Assembly (NCBI GenBank): GCA_910584665.1
Contig: CAJUBL010000063.1
Location: 1 to 15,957 of the forward strand
Direction of reading: 5' to 3'
DNA length: 15,957 bases
Source of the DNA: an uncultured Muribaculaceae bacterium
Lineage (GTDB): Bacteria > Bacteroidota > Bacteroidia > Bacteroidales > Muribaculaceae
Each line of letters begins with the position of its first letter. The first letter of the stretch is position 1. The translations under genes and the position numbers were made by a program. Under the pieces are notes generated by a model that ran no database searches, was not told where the DNA came from, and saw nothing but the letters and a program-made list of their open reading frames with translations. Positions 6,122-14,457 of this stretch are shown piece after piece.

Positions 6122-9100
6122 ATGGAAAAAGCAATCTATCAACATTGTCGCGGCGGTTTGCGGCGGACTCTGAGAGTTTTCGCGATCCTGCTGATGCTTG
6201 GTGTCGGGCTGACGGCAAGTGCCAAAGGCGACAGGGTGACAATTGATGTCAGTGATGCCACTCTGACGACTGTACTGAAGGCTATAGAGCGGCAGACCGA
6301 CTATCGTTTTGTCTACAGCAAGGAGACGGTCGATGTAAACGAGCCGGTGTCTCTTCATGCGACAGACGAAGTTCTGTCTGAGGTCCTTGACAGCTTTCTG
6401 CCTGACTGCGGTATAAGCTATGTCATAAACAAGAAGCAGATAATACTCAACAGGGCTAAGTCACAATCAGATTCATTATCACAGTCTACATCGGTAAAAA
6501 AGATTAAGGTTTCGGGTACTGTGACAGATTCTGAGGGGGAGCCTCTGATCGGGGCTTCGGTGAGGAGTGACGTTCTGGTAACGCTGGGTGTGACAACCGA
6601 TATTGACGGCAGATACGAGATCGAAGTTCCGTCGGGGAGTCACATTCTGTTTTCGTATATCGGTTATACATCCGAGACAAGGAAGGCTGATAAAGCGGGT
6701 ACACTGGACGTCACTCTTTCCGAAGATTCCAAGGTACTGAATGAGGTCGTGGTCATCGGTTACGGTACAATGGACAAGAAAGAACTGACGTCGGCCATAA
6801 GCCATGTGAGCGAGAAGGACTTCCTGTCGATCAGTTCGATAGATCCCCGTATGCTCATACAGGGGAAGGTTCCGGGTGTATCGATCACGAACACCGGAGC
6901 CGGAGATCCTAACAACCAGGCGAGCATACAGATAAGAGGCGTGTCGTCACGTTCGGCCGGCCTTGGTCCCTTGGTGGTCATCGACGGAGTTCCGGGCGGA
7001 GATCTTACCAATGTGAATCCTAATGATATAGCATCGTTCGATATTCTTAAGGACGGAGCTGCATCGGCAATCTATGGAACACAGGGATCTAATGGTGTGG
7101 TTGTGGTCACGACCAAGAAAGGTAATCGTGACGGCAAGACACATACGTCGTATTCGTGTACCCTTGCATGGGATGTGATGAAAAAGGAGCTTGATATGAT
7201 GAGTGCCCGGGATTTCCGTGATGTCCGTCTTGGCTGGGGAGATCCGGGTGTCGATCTGGGATACAATTATGACTGGCTTGACGGAGTTTCGCGTACGGGT
7301 TTCACGATGCAGCATACGCTGTCGGTAAGTGGCGGTAATGAAAAGAGCAATTATCGTGTGAGTGCCGATTACCGTGATGCCAATGGCATAGACTTGCGTT
7401 CGGGCCGCCGGGAGTATGGTGCCCGCGCGTCGATAATGCATACCACCAAGGGAGGACTCCTGACTATCCTGGTCAATGTGGCGCCACGCAATATTTCGCG
7501 TGACAATAGCGACTGGGGTGTCTTCAAGACTGCGATCGAAGCGAACCCGACAACTCCCCTGATGAATCCCAACAATCCGTCTCAGTATTATAATTTCTTC
7601 GGGCAGATAGCGGGCAGCAATCCGGTAGAGAGCCAGAGGCTTGAGACGAGCCATGCCGATGATCAGCTTCTTGATATGGATGGCACACTCAGACTTAATC
7701 TGCTGCCTTTGTTGTCAAAGGACGGCAGCGGTAATCATAATCTTTCGACTCAGGTGATGTTTGCCGACCATAGATACAGTAATGACAATACTTCGTTCTG
7801 TCCTTCGACGAGTACCGCCTGTATAAACAGCGGTCATGACGGTGTGGCGTCCCGTTCCTATACAAAAAACCATCAGTATATGTTTGAGTGGCTTACCAAT
7901 TACAGTGCGCGATTCGGCGGAAAACATAATCTGAAGGCAATGGCCGGATATTCCTACCAGTATGTCCAGTCTTCCGGCTTCAATGCTGAGAACCGGGATT
8001 TCCCCAATGATGGTTTCGGGGCAGATAATCTCGGTACAGGCCAATGGGCAAAGGAGGAAGGTGAGGTCCTTATGGGAAGCTATAAAAATGATTCCAAACT
8101 GATTTCGTTCTTCGGCCGTGTAAGTTATGACTATGACGGTAAATATCTTTTCACGGCATCACTGAGACATGAGGGCTCGTCAAAATTCGGCAAAAATAAC
8201 AAATGGGGAAACTTCCCGGCATTATCGGCAGGCTGGCGTATCTCGCAGGAGGAGTTTATGAAAGGAATTGAATGGGTCAATGATCTTAAGATCCGGGCCG
8301 ACTATGGAGTCACCGGCAACCAGAATTTCGGCAGTTATCTGTCAATCAACACGATGAGCGGTTTCGGATATTATTATTACAACGGCAAGTATATCCAGGT
8401 GTGGGGTCCGGGAAAGAATGTCAACCCCGACCTCAGATGGGAGAAGGGTAAGAACTGGAATGTCGGTCTTGACTTCTCGCTGCTGAATAACCGGATCTAT
8501 GGATCGTTCAACTATTTCAACCGCCGCCAGCAGGATCTGCTCGGCAACTACACGGTTCCGGTGCCGCCGAATATTCATGGAGAGACATTTGTAAATGTAG
8601 GAACCATGAAGAATACCGGCTTTGAGTTTGATATCAATTTCAATGTGGTGGATACCAAGGATTTCTCCTACAGTTTCGGAGTCATAGGCAGCACCATGAG
8701 CAATAAGTTCGTCGAGTTCAGCAATTCGCAGTATGTAGGTCAGGATTATTACAGTGTGTGTGAGACAGAGAATCCCTATCCGTATTATTATCTGCAGCGC
8801 ATAGAGAAAGGTAAGCCTATAGGAAACTTCTATATGTGGCGTTATGCCGGTATCGATACCAACGGAGACTGGGTGGTCTATGATAAAAACGGAGATATGG
8901 TCAGCGCGTCGATGGCTACAGAGGAGGACCGCTGTGTGGTCGGAAACGGTATGCCCAAGTTCACGATGTCGACAAGCCATAATTTCCGCTACAGGAATTT
9001 TGATGTGGCGCTGTTCTTCCGCGGAGCATTCGGATTCGATATTTTCAATATTCATGATTTCTATTACGGGACGCGTAATTTCAACGGCAATATGTTGAAA

Positions 9101-9412
9101 AAGGCTTATGGCAAGAACTTCGATATCTCGCCGTATTCATCGCCGGTAGTGAGTGATTACTTCCTGGAGAGGGGAGATTATTTCAAGCTGGATATGGTTA
9201 CGATGGGCTATACACTTCGTCTTCCCAAGTGCCGCTTCATCGATAAGGTCCGGGTATACGGAACTGTTAAGAATGTATTTACGCTGACGCGATTCTCGGG
9301 AGTGGATCCATCGACCTATCAGGTCAATGGTCTTGAGCCCGGGGCCCAGGGATCAAGAAGCTATTATCCGTCTACCCGTCAGTTTATCGCAGGTGTCCAA
9401 ATCGATTTCTAA
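6122..9412 (+). CDS. SusC-type TonB-dependent outer-membrane glycan transporter with STN domain
   Basis: Outer-membrane beta-barrel that imports oligosaccharides using TonB energy, with SusD as a lid. The protein is 1096 residues: signal peptide (about 1-34), STN domain (about 37-110), carboxypeptidase-regulatory-like domain (about 126-200, starting IKVSGTVTDSEGEPLIGASV), a TonB-box-like stretch (NEVVVIGYG at 207-215), plug domain (about 216-335), then the barrel, ending in an aromatic C-terminal residue (Phe). Plug hallmarks SIQIRGVSS and PLVVIDGVPGGD are present. The STN domain marks it as a signal transducer working with a FecR anti-sigma factor, and such a pair is encoded divergently next to it. 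The AT-rich leader (6011-6121) contains no TAnnTTTG word. This is compatible with transcription by the neighbouring ECF sigma factor, but no ECF promoter could be defined. The SusD gene follows after 17 bases. Confidence 0.96.
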   Translation: MEKAIYQHCRGGLRRTLRVFAILLMLGVGLTASAKGDRVTIDVSDATLTTVLKAIERQTDYRFVYSKETVDVNEPVSLHATDEVLSEVLDSFLPDCGISYVINKKQIILNRAKSQSDSLSQSTSVKKIKVSGTVTDSEGEPLIGASVRSDVLVTLGVTTDIDGRYEIEVPSGSHILFSYIGYTSETRKADKAGTLDVTLSEDSKVLNEVVVIGYGTMDKKELTSAISHVSEKDFLSISSIDPRMLIQGKVPGVSITNTGAGDPNNQASIQIRGVSSRSAGLGPLVVIDGVPGGDLTNVNPNDIASFDILKDGAASAIYGTQGSNGVVVVTTKKGNRDGKTHTSYSCTLAWDVMKKELDMMSARDFRDVRLGWGDPGVDLGYNYDWLDGVSRTGFTMQHTLSVSGGNEKSNYRVSADYRDANGIDLRSGRREYGARASIMHTTKGGLLTILVNVAPRNISRDNSDWGVFKTAIEANPTTPLMNPNNPSQYYNFFGQIAGSNPVESQRLETSHADDQLLDMDGTLRLNLLPLLSKDGSGNHNLSTQVMFADHRYSNDNTSFCPSTSTACINSGHDGVASRSYTKNHQYMFEWLTNYSARFGGKHNLKAMAGYSYQYVQSSGFNAENRDFPNDGFGADNLGTGQWAKEEGEVLMGSYKNDSKLISFFGRVSYDYDGKYLFTASLRHEGSSKFGKNNKWGNFPALSAGWRISQEEFMKGIEWVNDLKIRADYGVTGNQNFGSYLSINTMSGFGYYYYNGKYIQVWGPGKNVNPDLRWEKGKNWNVGLDFSLLNNRIYGSFNYFNRRQQDLLGNYTVPVPPNIHGETFVNVGTMKNTGFEFDINFNVVDTKDFSYSFGVIGSTMSNKFVEFSNSQYVGQDYYSVCETENPYPYYYLQRIEKGKPIGNFYMWRYAGIDTNGDWVVYDKNGDMVSASMATEEDRCVVGNGMPKFTMSTSHNFRYRNFDVALFFRGAFGFDIFNIHDFYYGTRNFNGNMLKKAYGKNFDISPYSSPVVSDYFLERGDYFKLDMVTMGYTLRLPKCRFIDKVRVYGTVKNVFTLTRFSGVDPSTYQVNGLEPGAQGSRSYYPSTRQFIAGVQIDF

Positions 9413-9429
9413 CCGCAAAAAACATAGAG

Positions 9430-11160
9430 ATGAAATTACTTAAAAATATTATTATAGCCTCTTTGTCGGCATTTGCCATGAGCGGTTGTACCGACTTAGA
9501 CGAGACTCTGTATGACCAGGTCGGTTCTGACAACTATTACAATACAAAGATGGATGTTATCAGGGCTGTTTTCCGCCCGTTCGAGCATGCCTACTGGAGC
9601 ATATGCAACCGTCATATCCTTAACGAGCTTCCGGCCGACCAGCTGATCACTCCTACACGTGACGGATGGTTTTATGACGGAGGATGCTGGGAGCGTCTGC
9701 ACTACCATACATGGACGGTCGATGACTTTGTCGAGGCCCGTGATGAGTGGAACGGATGTTTCCAGGGAATCATGCAATGCAATTTGGTCATTGAGGATCT
9801 GAGCCGGTTTACACCCGAGCAGTTCGGTTTCGACCCGGCGGAGTTTGACAATCTCAAGGCACAGTGCCGGATACTTCGGGCCTGGTTCTATATACGTCTG
9901 CTTGACGAGTTCCGTAATGTACCTCTTGTAACTACCTATAGTGACCGCCCGAATAATCCTCAGGCCGATCCCGCAGTGATATTCAGATTTATCGAGGACG
10001 AGCTTAAGAATAACATGGGCAAGCTTATCAGGAAGGATGGTCCGGGCACCAATTCCTCAATTCAGGGTCAGTGGACTCAGGCAGCGGCGGCTTCACTTCT
10101 TGTCCGGCTGTATCTCAATGCCGAGGTATATGTCGGAGAGTCCCGTTTCACTGACTGTGCGGTTGTAGCGCAGGATATAATCGATGGCAAGTATGGCTTC
10201 TATGAAGTGGCCGACCGCTGGGATGCCGCGTTTGATTATGACAATGATAACTGTGATGAGGTTATCTTCGGTTTTTCCGGTGCCAAAGGCTATTCACACT
10301 GGCATTACGATTACAACACCTATGCATGGACAGTGCCGGCAAATGCGGCGTGGTTTCTGGATGACAACAAGTCGGGCATACATCATAACTGTAAGTATGC
10401 CGCGTCTCCGAGCTATGATCTGGACGGCAATCTGTATGATTATGAGCTTGGCATGCCTGTGCAGAATTTCAGGAAGTATCCCGGTGACGAGCGTATGAAA
10501 TTCTACACGAATCTCGGCAACAGCCGTCGCGAGGGTCTGTTCCTCTTCGGCTATCTTGAGTATAAGGATAATAATACGGGCAAGATGACCCGCTTACGTT
10601 CGCCTGAGCTGCCTTATGATCTTTATATCAGGGATGCTGTCGGGACGTTCCATGGTCTCGATCCGGAAAAATGGCCCGGAGACAAGACAAGTACATTGCG
10701 TACCGGAGACCATAACTCGGGATGGCATTTTGTGAAATATCCTCTTCTGAGTGATGATGATCCCAACCAGGTTGAAAGTGATTATACCGAGATAAGGCTG
10801 CCGGAGATAATCTATTCTCTTGCCGAGTGCAGGATGCGTGCTGGCGATATGTCCGGTGCCGCGCAGCTTCTCAACGAGGTGAGGCGCCGTAACTATCCGG
10901 CGGAGAACCTTGACGAGGTGTTGTATGCTCCGGAGGGAAAGGTCAGGTTCAGCGAGGATGAGATGCTTGCCGAGTGGGGGCGTGAATTCTTTGCCGAGAG
11001 CCGCCGACGGATAGATCTGGTGCGTTTCGGGAAATTCAATACCGGCCGCTGGTGGGACAAGACTCCCGATTCTGACAACCACACGTCGATATTTCCCATT
11101 GTGCGTTCAGTTCTCAATGCCAATGAATTGCTGAAGCAGAATCCGGGCTATGGCAGGTAA
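9430..11160 (+). CDS. SusD/RagB-family glycan-binding outer-membrane lipoprotein
   Basis: Surface lipoprotein that caps the SusC barrel and binds the oligosaccharide to be imported. The protein is 576 residues, normal for the family. The signal peptide ends in lipobox AMSGC with lipidated Cys20, followed by TDLDE, an acidic stretch like the surface-export signals of Bacteroidetes lipoproteins. The N-terminal helical region is typical (LDETLYDQVGSDNYYNT, then AQCRILRAWFYIRLLDEFRNVPLV). The C-terminal part has the family pattern IIYSLAECRMRAGDMSGAA and, near the end, REFFAESRRRIDLVRFGKF. It lies 17 bases after the SusC gene and 64 bases before the SusE/F-like gene, so one operon is likely. Ligand specificity cannot be read from sequence. 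Confidence 0.96.
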   Translation: MKLLKNIIIASLSAFAMSGCTDLDETLYDQVGSDNYYNTKMDVIRAVFRPFEHAYWSICNRHILNELPADQLITPTRDGWFYDGGCWERLHYHTWTVDDFVEARDEWNGCFQGIMQCNLVIEDLSRFTPEQFGFDPAEFDNLKAQCRILRAWFYIRLLDEFRNVPLVTTYSDRPNNPQADPAVIFRFIEDELKNNMGKLIRKDGPGTNSSIQGQWTQAAAASLLVRLYLNAEVYVGESRFTDCAVVAQDIIDGKYGFYEVADRWDAAFDYDNDNCDEVIFGFSGAKGYSHWHYDYNTYAWTVPANAAWFLDDNKSGIHHNCKYAASPSYDLDGNLYDYELGMPVQNFRKYPGDERMKFYTNLGNSRREGLFLFGYLEYKDNNTGKMTRLRSPELPYDLYIRDAVGTFHGLDPEKWPGDKTSTLRTGDHNSGWHFVKYPLLSDDDPNQVESDYTEIRLPEIIYSLAECRMRAGDMSGAAQLLNEVRRRNYPAENLDEVLYAPEGKVRFSEDEMLAEWGREFFAESRRRIDLVRFGKFNTGRWWDKTPDSDNHTSIFPIVRSVLNANELLKQNPGYGR

Positions 11161-11224
11161 TGGAGTGTTGAGCTTACCGGTGTCTCTGCCGGCATTCTGT
11201 CAATGTAAAATTAAATCAAAACTC

Positions 11225-13447
11225 ATGAAAATAAATAAGAATATATTCTATTCACTGTTTGCTGTATTGCCGAGTATGCTGAGCGGCTGTGATGGAGAGA
11301 AAGATCTGGTCATAATAACAGATGACCTGCCTATCAAGTCATCGGTCCTGTATATGGTCGGTGATGCGACCCCCAAAGGCTGGGATATCAATTCGCCTAC
11401 TCCGCTGACACAGTCAGAGGATGATCCGTTCATATTCACCTATGAGGGCAATCTCAATGTCGGAGAGATGAAACTCTGCATGGCAACCAGCAGCTGGGAC
11501 AATCCGTTCATACGTCCTATAATAGGCGGGACAGAGATCGGTAAGGAGCCTATTGCCGACGCTCCGTTCAAGATGTATGCAGGAGATCCTGACAATAAAT
11601 GGAATATTGTCGAGGCCGGTGTCTATAACGTGCGGTTTGATCTGCGTCACCGCACTATGAGTTCAACTTATCTCCGTGAACCTGATGCTCCGGAGATCGT
11701 GCCTATCGAGACAGAGACTCTGTACATAATCGGAGACGCTACGCCGTCATGGTGGAATATCGATAGTCCTACACCACTGGAGAAGATATCTGAATTTGTC
11801 TTTGTCTACGAAGGAGGACTCAATGAGGGCGGTTTACAGGCTCTGCTGACTCCGGGGGACTGGAGCCCGGCTTTCATTCTGCCGTTTAAAGAAGACAGTA
11901 AGATCACTAAGGCCGGTGTTGATGCCGAACAGTTCAACTATTCGATCAACCATACCAACATGTGGCAGGTCGAGGAATCGGGCCGCTATCGGGTGACATT
12001 CGATCTGGAGCACTGGACCATGTCGGCTGAATATCTGGGCGGTTATGCTCCCGAAAAACTGTTCATCGTAGGATCGGCCACAGCCGGAGGCTGGAGTCTG
12101 GACAATGCTACCGAACTGACTGCGGTAGACGGTGTAGACGGAGAGTATACATGGACCGGTTATCTTTCAAAAGGTACATTCAAGGCGAATACGGTGAAAG
12201 ACTTTGGCGCGCCGTTCTATCGTCCGTCTTCTCCTGATTGTGAGATATCGGAGTCGGGTATAACCGCAACCGATGTTGTCTATACATCCGATCCCGATGA
12301 CCAGTGGAACGTCGTGACCGCCGGCAACTACAAGATAGATATCAACATAAAGAATCTCACGATCTCGGCTGAATATCTCGGAGATCCGGGCAAGAGACCT
12401 ATTGTCACAAGTACTATGTATATCCTTGGAGACGCGTCGCCCAACAGCTGGGATATAAATGCTCCCACTCCGCTCGAGATGCGGTCGGAGGGTGTATTCG
12501 TCTATGAGGGTCACCTGTTCGCCGGATCGTTACAGGCTACAATCGTTTCCGGTGACTGGAATGTTCCGTTTATCCTCCCGCTGACCAACGGATGCAAGAT
12601 AACTCTGTCGGGTGTCGAGAATGACGGTTTTGACTATCTTGTGGACCATACCAACATGTGGCAGGTGGAAGAGGCCGGTTCGTACAGGCTTACTTTCGAT
12701 CTGAACAACTGGACCATCAAGGCCGAGAATGCGGATATTCCTGATATCCCTGAGCCGGATAAACTGTATATGATAGGATCGGCAACAGACGGAAGTTGGA
12801 ATCTTGACCGTGCGACGGAGTTTACTCCGGTTGCGGGAGTGGATGGCGGATACACCTGGACAGGCTATCTTTCAAAAGGTACATTCAAGGCCTGCACCAT
12901 AAAGGATTTCAGCGCACCGTTCTACCGTCCGTCGTCGTCGGAGTGTTACATATCGGAGTCGGGTATAACCGCTGCCGATGTGGTCTATACCACATCTCCC
13001 GATGATCAGTGGAACGTAGTGACCGCCGGCAATTATAAGATCGATATCAATATAAAGAATCTTACGATCACGGCAGAATATCTCGGGGATCCGGGCAAGC
13101 GTCCGATAGTTACCGACGCGCTGTATATACTTGGAGACGCGTCGCCCAACAGCTGGGATATCGGCAATCCGGTGGCTTTTGAGAAGAAGTCGGAATATGT
13201 GTTTGTCTATGAGGGTGTGCTGAAGACTGGCGGTCTCCAGATGTGCCTTATTCCGGCCGACTGGGGTGCGGCCTTCATTGTCCCCGTGTCAAACGGCTGT
13301 AAGATAGGAAAGACCGGTGTCGCCGGTAATGAGTTCGATTATTCGACCGATCATACCAATATGTGGGATGTCGAGACAGAGGGTCGTTACAGGCTGACAC
13401 TGGATCTCAAGGAGTGGACCGTCGGAGCCGAATATCTCGGAGAATAA
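11225..13447 (+). CDS. SusE/SusF-like six-module glycan-binding lipoprotein
   Basis: Probable surface glycan-binding protein in the SusE/SusF position of the locus. The frame is open from 11150, overlapping the SusD end, but the ATG at 11225 gives a proper lipoprotein signal (MKINKNIFYS, lipobox MLSGC, Cys22), so a 740-residue protein is chosen. After a short linker there are six related modules of about 105-110 residues at roughly 41-150, 166-271, 277-386, 397-501, 512-620 and 632-740. Each opens with a pattern like LYxxGDAxPxxWD and ends with WxVxxxGxYxxxxDLxxxT. This resembles starch-binding modules of SusE and SusF, which have two and three. Modules 3 and 5 are nearly the same, as are the starts of 4 and 6, offset by 235 residues (705 bp). 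Modules 2, 4 and 6 share HTNMW. The aromatic residues may bind sugar, which is inferred. It follows SusD and is followed by GH43 after 5 bases. Confidence 0.88.
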   Translation: MKINKNIFYSLFAVLPSMLSGCDGEKDLVIITDDLPIKSSVLYMVGDATPKGWDINSPTPLTQSEDDPFIFTYEGNLNVGEMKLCMATSSWDNPFIRPIIGGTEIGKEPIADAPFKMYAGDPDNKWNIVEAGVYNVRFDLRHRTMSSTYLREPDAPEIVPIETETLYIIGDATPSWWNIDSPTPLEKISEFVFVYEGGLNEGGLQALLTPGDWSPAFILPFKEDSKITKAGVDAEQFNYSINHTNMWQVEESGRYRVTFDLEHWTMSAEYLGGYAPEKLFIVGSATAGGWSLDNATELTAVDGVDGEYTWTGYLSKGTFKANTVKDFGAPFYRPSSPDCEISESGITATDVVYTSDPDDQWNVVTAGNYKIDINIKNLTISAEYLGDPGKRPIVTSTMYILGDASPNSWDINAPTPLEMRSEGVFVYEGHLFAGSLQATIVSGDWNVPFILPLTNGCKITLSGVENDGFDYLVDHTNMWQVEEAGSYRLTFDLNNWTIKAENADIPDIPEPDKLYMIGSATDGSWNLDRATEFTPVAGVDGGYTWTGYLSKGTFKACTIKDFSAPFYRPSSSECYISESGITAADVVYTTSPDDQWNVVTAGNYKIDINIKNLTITAEYLGDPGKRPIVTDALYILGDASPNSWDIGNPVAFEKKSEYVFVYEGVLKTGGLQMCLIPADWGAAFIVPVSNGCKIGKTGVAGNEFDYSTDHTNMWDVETEGRYRLTLDLKEWTVGAEYLGE
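12056..12454 (+). repeat. Internal duplication, copy 1 (modules 3 to 4 start)
   Basis: This coding stretch, residues 278-410 of the SusE/F-like protein, recurs at 12761-13159 with a constant offset of 705 bp. The protein identity is high, including TGYLSKGTFKA, FYRPSS, ISESGIT, WNVVTAGNYKIDINIKNLTI, GDPGKRPIV and ILGDASPNSWDI. Many of the differences at DNA level are third-position changes, so the copies are not fresh but are kept similar in protein. Confidence 0.85.
12761..13159 (+). repeat. Internal duplication, copy 2 (modules 5 to 6 start)
   Basis: Second copy of the 705-bp-offset duplication, residues 513-645. Short exact DNA blocks remain, for example the run starting TATCTTTCAAAAGGTACATT at 12161 and at 12866, and TTGGAGACGCGTCGCCCAAC at 12426 and 13131. 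Beyond the shared part modules 4 and 6 diverge clearly. Confidence 0.85.
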
Positions 13448-13452
13448 ACTGT

Positions 13453-14427
13453 ATGACCAGACACGCAGTTATGAAAAAACATGTTGTGACAGCAATACTG
13501 TTCCTCACGTCGCTGATATCGGCCGACGGAAAGAATCCGGTGTTCGAGGGATGGTATGCCGATCCCGAGGGTGTTGTATTTGACGATACATACTGGATTT
13601 ATCCGACCTGGAGTGACCGGTTTGAGAAACAGACCTTTATGGACTGTTTCTCATCTCCCGACCTTGTAAACTGGACACGTCACGAGTCAATTATAGATAC
13701 GACGGCGGTAAAATGGGCCAGGAAATGCATGTGGGCGCCTGCTGTGGTGGAAAAAGATAAAAAGTATTATCTTTTCTTCTCGGCCAACGACGTCCATGAG
13801 GGAGAGACCGGCGGTATCGGTGTCGCAGTATCGGACAGTCCTGCCGGCCCGTTCAGGGATCATATAGGTAAGCCGCTGATAAACGAGATTGTCAACGGGG
13901 CTCAGCCTATAGATCAGTATGTGTTCCGGGATTCGGACGGTTCATGGTATATGTATTATGGTGGCTGGGGCCACTGCAACGTAGTGAGACTCAATGATGA
14001 TTTTACCGCGCTTGAACCATGGGAGGATGGCCGCATATATCGTGAGGTGACTCCCGAGGGCTACACTGAAGGTCCGTTCATGCTTAAACGTGACGGCAGG
14101 TATTATTTCATGTGGAGCGAGGGAGACTGGGGGTCGCCGGACTATAATGTCGCTTATGCGATTTCAGATTCGCCGACCGGTCCCTTCAGGCGTCTCGGCC
14201 TGATTATCAAAGCCGATCCGTCAGTTGCCTCGGCGGCCGGCCATCACTCTGTGATACAGATACCGGGGGAGGACGAGTACTATATCATCTACCACAGGCG
14301 ACCTCTGGGACATACTCACAGCGATCATCGCCACACGTGTATCGACCGCATGATATTCAATGCCGACGGCACAATCGCTCCGGTGAAAATCACACACGAG
14401 GGTGTAACCTCACGTCCGCTCAGATAA
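13453..14427 (+). CDS. GH43-family glycoside hydrolase, secreted
   Basis: Five-bladed beta-propeller glycosidase. GH43 enzymes typically cleave arabinofuranosyl, xylosyl or galactosyl residues, and the specificity here is unknown. From the ATG at 13453 it is 324 residues. An ATG at 13471 (MKKHVVTAILFL) would remove six residues and is also plausible; a GGAGA stretch about 8 bases before 13453 favours the earlier one. A signal peptide without lipobox suggests the periplasm. Candidate catalytic residues by family pattern are Asp37 in WYADPEG (general base), Asp154 in AQPIDQYVFRD (pKa modulator) and Glu206 in GYTEGPFMLKRDG (general acid). The protein is a single catalytic domain with no binding module. 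It starts 5 bases after the SusE/F-like stop and ends 30 bases before the GH27-like gene. Subfamily was not assigned. Confidence 0.9.
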   Translation: MTRHAVMKKHVVTAILFLTSLISADGKNPVFEGWYADPEGVVFDDTYWIYPTWSDRFEKQTFMDCFSSPDLVNWTRHESIIDTTAVKWARKCMWAPAVVEKDKKYYLFFSANDVHEGETGGIGVAVSDSPAGPFRDHIGKPLINEIVNGAQPIDQYVFRDSDGSWYMYYGGWGHCNVVRLNDDFTALEPWEDGRIYREVTPEGYTEGPFMLKRDGRYYFMWSEGDWGSPDYNVAYAISDSPTGPFRRLGLIIKADPSVASAAGHHSVIQIPGEDEYYIIYHRRPLGHTHSDHRHTCIDRMIFNADGTIAPVKITHEGVTSRPLR

Positions 14428-14457
14428 CATAGAAAAAGAAATAAATAATCGAAAAGA

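Noticed and set aside
8342..9055. 237-codon minus-strand frame inside the SusC gene
   Set aside because: It is antisense to a clearly real SusC barrel region and has no recognisable family features.
11150..11224. 25-residue extension of the SusE/F-like protein overlapping the SusD end
   Set aside because: It would bury the lipoprotein signal peptide inside the protein; the ATG at 11225 starts a proper signal.
12056..13159. CRISPR-like or simple repeat array
   Set aside because: The periodicity is a coding duplication in one frame with a 705-bp offset, without short identical repeats and spacers.
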